From Periplaneta americana (lineage: Eukaryota > Arthropoda > Insecta > Blattodea > Blattidae), in the NCBI RefSeq assembly GCF_040183065.1, contig NC_091132.1, forward strand, positions 159,438,102 to 159,502,101: a stretch of DNA of 64,000 bases, in the 5' to 3' direction. Below the pieces are notes generated by a model, which was given only the letters and a program-made list of their open reading frames with translations, was not told where the DNA came from and made no database searches. The position numbers and the translations under genes were made by a program. This document shows, piece after piece, positions 12,583-22,629 of the stretch; the first letter of the stretch is position 1; every line of letters begins with the position of its first letter.

Positions 12583-14083
12583 CACTGGTCAAAAAAAGTT
12601 AAGCATAATTAGGCATATAACGGTTTTTATTAATTAAAATAAAATAGATAAATTATAATTGGGTTTCTTGGTTCCACAGAATAAACTTAAAAGTAGAAAT
12701 ACACTATTTGTTAACAATGGACTCAATATGAAAAGAAAAAGTTGCATTGTTTGGAAACAACGGAAAAGATAAGGGAAGTTGAAATTCGTACATCATCAAA
12801 GAAAAGGAAATGGTGCTTTCAGTACCCTGTTTAATAACGTGTTGGTCCTCCACGAACCCTGAGGCACTCTTGTATGCGGCGGGGCATACTCAGTACCAAC
12901 GCATCTAAGCTCTCCTGAGGCAAATTGTCCCATTCTTCCAAGGCAGCATTCCTGAGTTCTTGAATCGTTAATGGGTGATGTGGACGATTGGAAATGGCTC
13001 TCCTGAGAAAGCTCCATGCATGCTCTATGCAGTTCATATCCGGTGAGCATGCTGGCCAATCCATTCTTTGGATCCCATGTTCTACCAGATACCGCTGCAC
13101 ACTATGAGCACAATGAGGCCGAGCATTATCGTCCTGTAGAGTGAACCCTTCTCCTACAGTCTCTGCAAAACCACTTACTATGGGTTGGAGGATGTTGTTC
13201 TCATACACGGCAGCAGTCATGTTTCCCTCTATTGAAACCAGTGGTGTGCGGTGGCCAAACATGACACCTGCCCAATACAAGATGGAACCACCAAACTGTT
13301 GGTGACGTTCCACGGTCATTGAGGGATGATTTCGTTCCCCTGTTCGTCTCCATACGCGAATAGAGTTGTTGTCAGGGTGTAGGCCCATTCTCACTTCGTC
13401 TGAGAATAAAGTTCTGGTCCATTGGTCTCGTGTCCAATTTTCATGTGCTCTAGCCCATCTTGCACAAGCACCCCTGTGATGTGGACGGAGTGCTAGAGTC
13501 TTGAGTGGTCTTCGAGCATACAACCCTATGTCATGAAGTCTATTGCGCACAGTTTGGCTACTTACAACACCAGTGGCTTCGCGCAGGTCATGGCGCAGAG
13601 TTGTAGCTGAGGCTATAGGGTTCCTACGTGCAGATAACCTTACATACCGGTCCTGAGCTCGTGTTGTTTTGTGTGGACGGCCCTCGCGAGGTCGATCTGC
13701 TATTGACTGGGTTTCCTGGAACTTTCTCCACAGTCTGGAGACAATACTCTGATTCACATGAAGGATGTTAGAAACATCAACTTGTCTCATGTTTTGTTCC
13801 ATCAAAGTGATGATTTTGATGCGGTCTGCCATTGTAAGGGTGTTCCGAGCCATTGTACTGCACTTTCAAGCACAATGAAGCAAAACGACAATGATTGAAC
13901 TTTGCTCGAATTACAGACTTTGTTTACTAGTCGTGATTTGGACGTTACCTAGTGATGAAGAATAAAACAAATGAAAGAGTTTGAATTGGTAAACATAATA
14001 CGTGCCACATAAAAGCAAAAGAAACATAAATATCAGGTATTATTGGGTAAACTGGAAATATGCTTAACTTTTTTTGGCCAGTG
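12583..14083 (-). mobile_element. Tc1-like element, apparently complete
   Basis: The TIR reads CACTGGTCAAAAAAAGTTAA at 12583 and, inverted, CACTGGCCAAAAAAAGTTAA ending at 14083, with one difference over ~25 bp. The right flank is TA (14084-14085). The left flank is TG, so one target copy has probably mutated. The 1501-bp length and central single-ORF gene fit the Tc1 group. Confidence 0.93.
12831..13853 (-). CDS. Tc1-like transposase (DD34E), intact ORF
   Basis: The ORF has 340 residues with an ATG at 13853. The first ~110 residues form paired helix-turn-helix DNA-binding domains (MADRIKIITLMEQNMRQVDV, then QSIVSRLWRKFQET), with a basic GRPRKT-like segment, here REGRPHKTTR. The catalytic residues are TLFSDEVRM, LQDDNARPH and SPDMNCIEHAW. 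Between the DNARPH aspartate and the glutamate lie 34 residues, the DD34E signature of Tc1. Residues VWRR, GGSILYWAG and MDWPACSPDMN are typical of the family. There is no internal stop, so the copy looks young. It would catalyse its own transposition in the nucleus at TA dinucleotides. Confidence 0.95.
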   Translation of the reverse strand: MARNTLTMADRIKIITLMEQNMRQVDVSNILHVNQSIVSRLWRKFQETQSIADRPREGRPHKTTRAQDRYVRLSARRNPIASATTLRHDLREATGVVSSQTVRNRLHDIGLYARRPLKTLALRPHHRGACARWARAHENWTRDQWTRTLFSDEVRMGLHPDNNSIRVWRRTGERNHPSMTVERHQQFGGSILYWAGVMFGHRTPLVSIEGNMTAAVYENNILQPIVSGFAETVGEGFTLQDDNARPHCAHSVQRYLVEHGIQRMDWPACSPDMNCIEHAWSFLRRAISNRPHHPLTIQELRNAALEEWDNLPQESLDALVLSMPRRIQECLRVRGGPTRY

Positions 14084-14426
14084 TATATTTGTTATGATTT
14101 GTTGCTTCCATATTAACTGCAATTTGTTTAAAATGATATTGACACACCATGATAAAAGATGAACTACCGGTACTGACCTGTTTTAGAACAAGCAAATTGA
14201 TCCCTCTTATTTCATTCCAATAACTCTTCAAACTTTCAACATAAGTGAATGACCAACATTCTCCATTTTGAATGCTGCAGTACTGCCAGATATAATGCCA
14301 AGTTGACACTGAAATTATCATTTCCTGAAAATACCATTCTTGGTCTATTTGAAAATTTGTATGAAATAGATATATTTTAAAATAAAATTTTTGTGCTCTC
14401 ATGGGTGTGTTCACATGTAAGTAAAC

Positions 14427-14540
14427 ATTAATCTTGCTCAGGATAGGGACTGAAGCAGGCTTTTGTGAGGGCAACAATGAATCTCTGGGTTCTCTAAAAG
14501 CCATTTGTAAGTACGTAAATCTTAAGTAATAAGTAAGTAA
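14427..14540 (+). mobile_element. 3' terminal fragment of the RTE-like LINE
   Basis: TTAATCTTGCTCAGGATAGG followed by GTGAGGGCAACAATGAA and AAAAGCCAT..TAAGTA matches the extreme 3' ends of the other LINE copies. Only about 110 bp is present. Confidence 0.8.
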
Positions 14541-16027
14541 TACCTAAAGGAGACAAGTAGTCGGATGTTGATCTGTGTGCAGAGCATATTACATGTGCAA
14601 GTTACTGTCACAGAGCTTATCAAGAGATGTTAGATTTAAATTTGTTTTGTCTTCTTTAAAGACTTCTGTGATTGGACATTATATGCATTGCATCACACAC
14701 CACCCTTAAGTATCTGATACAAGATGCATATGGGGGTGTGGTTAAATATAGGCTAGGCCTATAAGAAGTAGCAGTGCCGGTAATACTTTATAGTGCCTAT
14801 AAATTTGGGCTCTAGTCATACAGGTTTCTTTTCAGTTGGCAGAAAAAAGAAATATATTGAAATTTATCTGAAAATAATATAGAGGCCTATTAGAGTAAAT
14901 ATAGGAAAACTTTTAATAACTGATTTAGGTTTTTTTAGGTCTAAAGTCCAATTAAAGTTTAATTTAGATTCAACGGAATTCATATTTATGACTCTTATGA
15001 CCATGTTTCGAAAAACTATTGAAGAAACTCTGAATTTATAAGCAAGGGAAAAATTGGTATAAACGTTCCTGATTTCATAAAACGAGAAATAGAATGAAAG
15101 GAAATATATAACTTAACTACAAGTACGGTATAGGAAGTTACATTATTGAAAATTGGTAAGACGCAGCCTATTTTAATTTTATAAGTTTTTATTTTTATAG
15201 AGCTTTATTTTGTATTATGTAGTGTAACAGAAAGTGCTGTAATAAGCCAGTCTTTGAAAGTGAAATATGTTAGTTTCTTCAAATGTTAATATCTTGAGAA
15301 ATATATTTATAATGGGCTGCTGAACAACTTAAGTAGTTCGGTTTATCTGGTCTTCCACGAAGAGAACGAAAATCCTCTTTGAAAGGATCTTAAATTCATT
15401 AAAACTTTGACTGTATTTAAGCAATTGATTATTCAAAATCCCTTATATCCACTTTCATGAATTGAAGAATTTTGACAGTAACTGGTAGCAAATATAGGGA
15501 ATTTTCAACTTAACGCTAAGTTTTAACAAACGTTTTGTTTTAAATTTAGTGGCTTTTTGAATTAAAGCCACATAAATCATTTGAATTCATTCTTAGCAAG
15601 CAGTATGTGGGCATGACTCAATTATGAACAAAGTGGATTCAGATAACAAAGTGGATCATTAGTCAGTCTTTCAGGCCTAGTGAAGTCACGATTTTGCAAA
15701 TATTTATGACTGAAGTGTTTGAAAATTTCCTTTATTTTATATGGTTATGGCTTGCTTGTAGTAAAGTCAGTATTACAGTACTATTGAATTGTGTCCTGTT
15801 CCTCCGTACAGACTGTTGGCAGTGGATTTTTTGAAAATAATATCTTTAACTAGCACTGCACATATTGGCGTGTAACTATTTGTGCCACTGCCTACTTTTT
15901 TGGCGGTTATGATGCTGAATCGTGTTCTGAGGCTGGACACCCATAGTTTGGATTCCGTTGCGATGTATGGTAGGTTAATATGAATGTGGAAGTAGCAAGA
16001 TGAGTGAAGATGACAGGAAAATGAATC
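14541..16027. other. no gene; diverged dispersed repeat near 14930-15085
   Basis: AT-rich. The segment around 14930-15085 (CTTATGACCATGTTTCGAAA, then ACTATTGAAGAAACTCTGA) has a diverged relative at about 20970-21085 (CATATGACCGTGATTCGGAA..), suggesting an old interspersed element of unknown class. Confidence 0.35.
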
Positions 16028-16162
16028 TAGCATCTGGTGCCGAAAGTTGCTCTGCATTTGCTCTTAATCGGTGGGGGGAAAACCCTAACCAGGCAACTTG
16101 TCCCAACTAGGATTCGATCTTGGGTCCTCTAGTTTTCCAGTCCAGTGCTAACCACTACTATC
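16028..16162 (-). mobile_element. diverged fragment of SINE family A
   Basis: It shares GGTGCCGAAAGTTGC, GCATTTGCTC, AACCAGGCAACTTG and a B-box remnant (inverted) GGATTCGATC with the intact copies, but is strongly diverged and shortened. Confidence 0.7.
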
Positions 16163-16209
16163 CAAAGTGATAGACTGAGAACATTTTTGTTTTTGGTTCT
16201 TTTTTGTTT

Positions 16210-16645
16210 TTTACTGGTTGCTCTGTATGGTTGTGAAACTTGGACTCAACTTTGAGAGAGGAACGGAAATTAAGAGTATTTGAGAATAAGGTTCTTAGGA
16301 AAATATTTTGGACTAAGAGGGATGAAGTTACAGGAGAATGGAGAAAGTTACACAACGCAGAACTGCACGCATTTTATTCTTCACCTGACATAATTAGGAA
16401 CATTAAATCCAGACGTTTGAGATGGGGAGGGCATGTAGCACGTATGGGCGAATCCAGAAATGCATATAGAGTGTTAGTTGGGAGGCTGGAGGGAGAAAGG
16501 CTTTTGAGGAGGCCGAGACGTAGGTGGGAGGATAATATAAAGATGGATTTGAGGAGATTGGATATGATGGTAGAGACTGGATTAATCTTGCTCAGGATAG
16601 GGACCGATGTAATGAACCTCAGGATTCTCTAAAAACTATAAGTAA
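16210..16645 (+). pseudogene. RTE-like LINE 3' fragment with 130-aa open frame
   Basis: A frame from 16240 to 16632 encodes the conserved C-terminal segment of the LINE protein (LRVFENKVLRKIF, DEVTGEWRKLHNAELHA, SRRLRWGGHVARMGES, RPRRRWEDNIKMDLR). Upstream in another frame is LYGCETWTQL-like coding sequence. The final part has shifted frame relative to intact relatives. It is 5' truncated and cannot be functional. Confidence 0.85.
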
Positions 16646-16651
16646 GTGAGC

Positions 16652-16770
16652 TACTACGGACTTGATTGCTATGTAGTATGCAGCTTCGGATTATGACTTC
16701 TGATGTCATATCCGGCTGTTTACTCATATCTAGTTCATTTCAGCTGTATATGTAGCTTTGGGACACGGCC
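16652..16770 (-). mobile_element. fragment of the GGCCGTGTCTCAAAGCT MITE family
   Basis: Read in reverse it begins GGCCGTGTCCCAAAGCTACA and continues CAGCTGAAATGAACTA and TGACATCAGAAGTCAT, closely matching the first ~120 bp of the complete MITE at 34761-35299. Only one end is preserved. Confidence 0.8.
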
Positions 16771-17084
16771 ATCGTCTGTTATATTAACCTTCAGCATTCG
16801 TAGATTCTGAAGCAAAGTACTGTATCATCAGCAAAGCATAAAATATCATATTGCGAGTTATATTTTAATTGGTGTTGCATGTATAATAATATTAAATAAA
16901 ATAGGACTGAATAATGACGCTTGTAGTAGGCCCCATGATGATGTTTACCAAATTTGTGATATAGTTTAATAATAGGTACTATTTGTTATTAAAACAATGA
17001 TATTTTGGATGATCAAATTTGGAATATTAATCTCCAATAACTTTTGTTGCAGGATATGAAGGTATATATTATCATATGCAACCT

Positions 17085-17215
17085 CCATAGTGGCTGTGTT
17101 AGCACGATGAACTTGTAAGCTGGAGGCCTGGGTTCAAATTCCAGTCGATCCACCCTTACAAGTTGTCCAGGTGCTCTGGTTCCTCTGTGATATCCCAACA
17201 ATTGTCAATCATAAT
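17085..17215 (+). mobile_element. tRNA-derived SINE (family C)
   Basis: The head ATAGTGGCTGTGTTAGCACG (A-box region) is followed by CTGGGTTCAAATTCCAG (B-box). The tail CTCTGTGATATCC..CAATTGTCAATCATAATCAT resembles a SINE body rather than a real tRNA 3' half. No clear target duplication was found. Confidence 0.6.
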
Positions 17216-17799
17216 CATCATGGAGATTGTGGCTGATATGTACACTGCCGCTCAAAAAGAACGAGCGCTTGTTGAAGTCCCAAATATTCCGCATTGCGCA
17301 TGCGACGCTTTGTTCACAAGACAACGCTTATATAAGCAGCTTAATTCGCTTATTTGGTTCAGTAGTCTGACATGTGTTACAGATCAGACCGGATAGTGTA
17401 TGCTGGATCTTCTGAAGAATGTAATATGAATCCAATAGAGATAAGTAACGTCAGTGTGTAATTTGTATATGAATAAGTACACACTGAGTTATCAAAGCTC
17501 TCATAGCGTAGATGGGCAAGACAAAAACCACTATAGAAGCTGGACTACATTGGCTTTCAGTCCGAATCCCTTGCAGTACCTTTTTTATAAACAGATTTCT
17601 CATAATTTTCACAAAGTTCTAGAATATTATAATAATTTTTTTCTGCAAAAGGCTATCTGTCTTCACATTATATTTAGGATAATGTGAATTTAATGACAGT
17701 AAACATGAACCAGGAAAAATTCACTAGCAGACAATGGTCGATTTGTCACCTGTAAAGAAAAGGAAGGACTATGGTCTGTAACGCCATCCCTGCAGCTAT
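17216..17799. other. no gene recognised
   Basis: Nothing identifiable between the SINE and the hAT relic. Confidence 0.35.
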
Positions 17800-17968
17800 G
17801 CCTATGTAATGAGTAGAAACGAGAATTTCGTGCACTATAAAATCCAAAATATGCATGCATTCATGCGCTATCAAACTATGAAACATGCACGATCAAGCAA
17901 AAAATATTATTAAAATATGCACGTTCATTTTTATTCCAAATATCTTATTTCACTTACTTTTTGCATAG

Positions 17969-18519
17969 TTAACAATCTAACAACATTTCTAAATTGAGGT
18001 TCCTACGCTTGTCAGTCAATATGTTTCTGTAGGCAGAGAATGACCTCTCTACATCGCAAGAAGCTACAGGTGCAAACTTGAATGAACATATTTGTGACAG
18101 TGTCGGGTCAAATTCTTCATTCAAGTTTTCGCCACAAATAACCTTCTTCACTGAACAAAAGAATCCGTTGTCCGGGTTCGCATTTATGTCCAGTTTGTTT
18201 TCCGTCGCTAAACCCACTTCCCCAAAGGCATAACTGCTTGAAATTTTGTAGTACATTTTATCTGAAATTATAATAGGCCTTATGGTCCCTAGGTACGATT
18301 TTAAAACGGACATCGTAATTTTATTAATTAATTTAAAGAAGTTTTGTATTTTTTACAAAGGACAACTGCCATTGAAAATAGTCGGAAAGAGAATAGCAGT
18401 CCTTACCCCTTTACTGCAACAATAGCAGAATATGACAATACCATCTAATCTAATAAAATCTTTTCCTTTAATCCACTGTGCAAAGAGTACACTTTTGGAA
18501 CCTTTAATTGGAGGCATAT
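17969..18519 (-). pseudogene. hAT transposase remnant, N- and C-termini with the middle deleted
   Basis: On the minus strand a start near 18519 reads MPPIKGSKSVLFAQWIKGKD with FCYCCSKG (BED-like Cys pair), then loses frame. From 18313 a second frame ends with [20 protein letters not shown] and TDKRRNLNLEML, the hAT dimerisation region. It closely resembles the end of the protein at 2329-3813 ([18 protein letters not shown]). The catalytic core is absent, so this copy is non-autonomous. Confidence 0.75.
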
Positions 18520-18534
18520 TAGAACCACATTAAC

Positions 18535-19735
18535 ACACGCAAACAATAAACAAACACATTAACCACTTACGAGGTTCACACACTGCAAACAATAAACAAA
18601 CACATTAACCACTTACGAGGTTCACACACTGCAAAAAATAAACAAACACATTAACCACTTACGAGGTTTACACACGCAAACAATAAACAAACACATTAAC
18701 CACTTACGAGGTTCACACACTGCAAACAATAAACAAACACATTAACCACTTACGAGGTTCACACACTGCAAACAATAAACAAACACATTAACCACTTACG
18801 AGGTTCACACACTGCAAACAATAAACAAACACATTAACCACTTACGAGGTTCACACACTGCAAACAATAAACAAACACATTAACCACTTACGAGGTTCAC
18901 ACACTGCAAACAATAAACAAACATATTAACCACTTACGAGGTTCACACACTGCAAACAATAAACAAACACATTAACCACTTACGAGGTTCACACACGCAA
19001 ACAATAAACAAACACATTAACCACTTACGAGGTTCACACACGCAAACAATAAACAAACACATTAACCACTTACGAGGTTCACACACTGCAAACAACAAAC
19101 AAACACATTAACCACTTACGAGGTTCACACACTGCAAAAAATAAACAAACACATTAACCACTTACGAGGTTTACACACGCAAACAATAAACAAACACATT
19201 AACCACTTACGAGGTTCACACACTGCAAACAATAAACAAACACATTAACCACTTACGAGGTTCACACACTGCAAACAATAAACAAACACATTAACCACTT
19301 ACGAGGTTCACACACTGCAAACAATAAACAAACATATTAACCACTTGCGAGGTTCACACACTGCAAACAATAAACAAACACATTAACCACTTACGAGGTT
19401 CACACACGCAAACAATAAACAAACACATTAACCACTTACGAGGTTCACACACGCAAACAATAAACAAACACATTAACCACTTACGAGGTTCACACACGCA
19501 AACAATAAACAAACACATTAACCACTTACGAGGTTCACACACTGCAAACAATAAACAAACACATTAACCACTTACGAGGTTCACACACGCAAACAATAAA
19601 CAAACACATTAACCACTTACGAGGTTCACACACTGCAAACAATAAACAAACACATTAACCACTTACGAGGTTCACACACGCAAACAATAAACAAACACAT
19701 TAACCACTTACGAGGTTCACACACTGCAAACACAG
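18535..19735. repeat. 45/46-bp minisatellite, about 26 copies
   Basis: Head-to-tail copies of GCAAACAATAAACAAACACA + TTAACCACTTACGAGGTTCA + CACAC(T). Units differ mainly by presence or absence of one T (CACACTGC versus CACACGC), giving 46- and 45-bp classes. Copies are nearly identical, implying recent expansion. Runs of 45-bp units keep a minus-strand frame (CEPRKWLMCLFIVCV repeated), which is a by-product and not a gene. Confidence 0.97.
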
Positions 19736-20221
19736 TTTAGCGAATGGTTTCAGTTTTAGAAGAATCTAAATTTGCTACTAGTATTGGAAAAGGTGCTTTT
19801 GACCTATTTGTCGGCAGTTTCGTGAAACCCTCTATATTTTTCTCTACTATTCTCAAAATATGCAACTTAATAAATCCATTTATGACACGCAGTCTGTAGA
19901 GGGTCATGGGTAAAATGTTGTAAAAGTGAACTTCCGTCCAGGAAATGTCCTCTAACACCTTATTGTGAAAACTTAACGTTTATTTCATTTTTCAGTTATT
20001 TAGTTATTTTCTTTTCCTTCGCCAATCCTGATCCTGAAACTAAAACAAGGGACCTGAAAATCGAGAAACTGAGGTGTCCACTCAAAACCATTGAAACATG
20101 CATTTAAACTGAATGTAATGTATATTATATGCATTATTAAGCTAAAATTGGTTAAATATGCATTATGTATGTTTTAATCGTCAAAAAGGCCAAAATAAGC
20201 AAATACGCACGGAAAAAGTAG

Positions 20222-20755
20222 GGGAGACTGTTGTACCTTTAAACACTTTTCATATATATATATTTTAATTTTGGGAAATGAAATTTTTTTAAAGTGAAAA
20301 AATGCTTGAAATAATTATGGAAGATTCCTTTGCAACTTCCTGTATGTATTTTACTGTTTTACAGATCTATTAAGGATGGAAAAAATAAAAAAAGAAGGAA
20401 TAGTAATGTGTTCAAAGGTAGAACAGGTTCACGTACTGTACCTTCTAACATAGCCTCTTGTACCTTCGAACACATGGCATATAGGTGAGAATATAGCTAT
20501 AAAAATTGACAATCATAATTATTTAAAATGTATTTGCCATCATAAACCAGAGCAGGCTTCTCTGATTGAGATGTTATTTCCTGCTTCAACAGCTTTCTTT
20601 GCGGCATTCGGATCAACTGGGGGCCTCTTAACTCCAGACTTACTTCGTGACATGATCTTAAAATAAAAGAAAGACAAAAACCGATAGCATCGTGTATATT
20701 AGAACATGTTCCATGGTACAAGATGTTTTGTGTTCAAAGGTACAAGAGGGTGCAC
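20222..20755. mobile_element. possible short TIR element with TTGTACCTTTRAACAC ends
   Basis: TTGTACCTTTAAACAC near 20232 and inverted GTGTTCAAAGGTACAAGAGG near 20731 face each other about 0.5 kb apart. Further copies of the word in both orientations lie near 20412, 20438 and 20459. The boundary and target duplication are not resolved. Confidence 0.4.
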
Positions 20756-21929
20756 GTTTAAACAAATACAGACAAATACGGTCTTGGAATGTAAACGGTA
20801 CAGGTTGTTAAGAAAAGCAGTGAACAGTTACGAAAAAATGAAGCAAAAATGCTTAGAAACTTAAAAATAGGCACTAATGTCGAAATAGGCATTTTTAGGC
20901 ACTATAAAACCCTTTTATTTATACCTATATTTCCATGTAAATATTAAATCTCAAGCCCGTGTGTATCAAGAAAAAAATAGGTTTTTGCCTAAATTCCGCT
21001 CTCTTCATATGACCGTGATTCGGAAAACTATCTAAGCAATTATGAGTTTAGAAGGAAAAAGAGATAAAACCTGTAAATCCGGTCCCTAGTCATCATCATA
21101 GCCCGGATGTCCATACAAATCCAGGTTTCTGTATAAGCTTTGTTACAGTTCTCAAACTTACCGATGCCAATAGCTACTTTCTCCTGCATGTTTGCATGTG
21201 TTGGGGGTAGATTCATGCCTAATGTTTATTTTGAATGTTTTAAATTCAGTATTTAGACTTTTACATTGGGTATTATGCCTTTTTTTTTCTGGGATTAGTG
21301 CATATCGTCACTGCGCCTCCAACATCCGGTATGTGACTTTAAAAAGATTTCGCAGTGCAGAAAGCACTGCCATTTCATCTTTTATCTTGTAATGACTGAA
21401 TTATTATGCCGAAAGTAGCTTTGAAAATCGAGGGAATTAATGGCAATGCTTTTTTTCTTTCTCCTGCAAAATCTTGTTACAAATACAGAGCAGCGACGAT
21501 ATATTATGTTAACTTGCATAATAGTTCTTTTGTGGATGTTGCTTCGTAGAATTTGGTATTTCCACGTTATTTGTCTATTGAGAAAAAAAAAACAATAACT
21601 TGAAAGAAAGCTACCGGTAATGTAGTTTCGTGACATCGTATCTTTGAATTTTCCACTAAATTCATCCTTTGTTACACTGGAATTTCCAACCCTCAACTCT
21701 CGCTCGTTACAAACTGGAGGTCAAAGTACTAAAAGAAAAGGAGGCAGAAGCAGCTTGCTTGCAAACTGCAGTTATGTATACTTTTGTGTGGAATTTGTGA
21801 AGCTCCTCTTAGAACTGCAAGAAGAGATCGTGTGTTAAAAATAGATTGAAGGAAAGGAATTTCTGAAGATGGACATCGATGTAGTTTATTGTGATTGTTG
21901 TAATAAAGATGTGCTGGAAGTACTTTTAT
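20756..21929. other. no gene; diverged repeat at 20970-21085
   Basis: Mostly AT-rich unrecognised sequence. The 20970-21085 part is related to 14930-15085. Confidence 0.3.
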
Positions 21930-21934
21930 ATTTT

Positions 21935-22190
21935 GGGTGTGCGATAGCGTCGCGGTTAAGGCGTATCGCTGCAAAGTCAGGAGGTCGCAGATTCGATTCC
22001 CGATGTGGTCATAGTCATGCGGAAATGCAAAAAACTTGCAATTCAACCTCACTTTATCCCAAATTTCTTTGCTTATGTATGCACCTGGCACTTCTTGTGA
22101 CGTAGGAAGATAATTTTCTGTGTTCGAGAATGTTCTTCAAACACATGAGCTTAAGTGAAGAAAATCTGAGAAATTAATTGTAACACGCTG
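21935..22190 (+). mobile_element. tRNA-derived SINE (family D)
   Basis: The head reads GCGATAGCGTCGCGGTTAAG (A-box region), then GTCGCAGATTCGATTCCCG (B-box region), like a tRNA gene. It continues into a non-tRNA body (CTTGCAATTCAACCTC..GCACCTGGCACTTC..TTCTGTGTTCGAGAATG) ending near AAAATAAAG. The 3' limit is approximate. Confidence 0.65.
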
Positions 22191-22629
22191 TTTCAAAATA
22201 AAGTTGAAGTGTAACATAATTTAGTGCTCAGTTTTTATAGTGCACATTTGTAATGTTTATTCGCTTCGTCGTGCCTGTTTTGTCATAAATGATAGTACAG
22301 GAATGCATGCATGTTTTAAGATTCGATAGTGCATGGAAATCCGGGCTCACTCATCACCATCCTCTTATCGTGGCCTCTTTTCGGAAGGTCGATTCTAAAT
22401 ATACAGAGTGATTTATATAGAACTGACACATTTCTTTCTTTAATTATTCCGTTGGAAATTCATTCAATGACCCAATTTTAGCACCAAATTAAGCAGAATG
22501 TTCTGGAGTTTCGATTCCTTGTCACTAGATGCGCAGATGTTTATGTTTTATTCCTATTGTTGGCAGCTGTTTTCGACGTTTTGTGTCAACGTGAAAATGT
22601 AGTACACATTAAATCAACGACTCTTCCTT

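Larger units (their letters stand above)
17800..20220 (-). mobile_element. internally deleted hAT relic containing a large minisatellite
   Basis: Both flanks of the minisatellite match one hAT family. The left part holds the transposase C-terminus (17969-18313) and N-terminus (about 18380-18519). The right part (19960-20215) matches 47020-47230, another relic of this family, over GAAACTGAGRTGTCCACTCA and AAGACATGCATTTAAACTG-type words. Ends are AT-rich with repeated ATATGCA words. Exact termini and target duplications were not resolved. Confidence 0.65.

Noticed and set aside
19354..19551. Repeated CEPRKWLMCLFIVCV peptide
   Set aside because: Arises only where 45-bp (3n) units are consecutive in the minisatellite, with no start context or flanking coding.
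18535..19735. CRISPR-like array
   Set aside because: Contiguous tandem units with no unique spacers, in an insect-like genome. It is a minisatellite.
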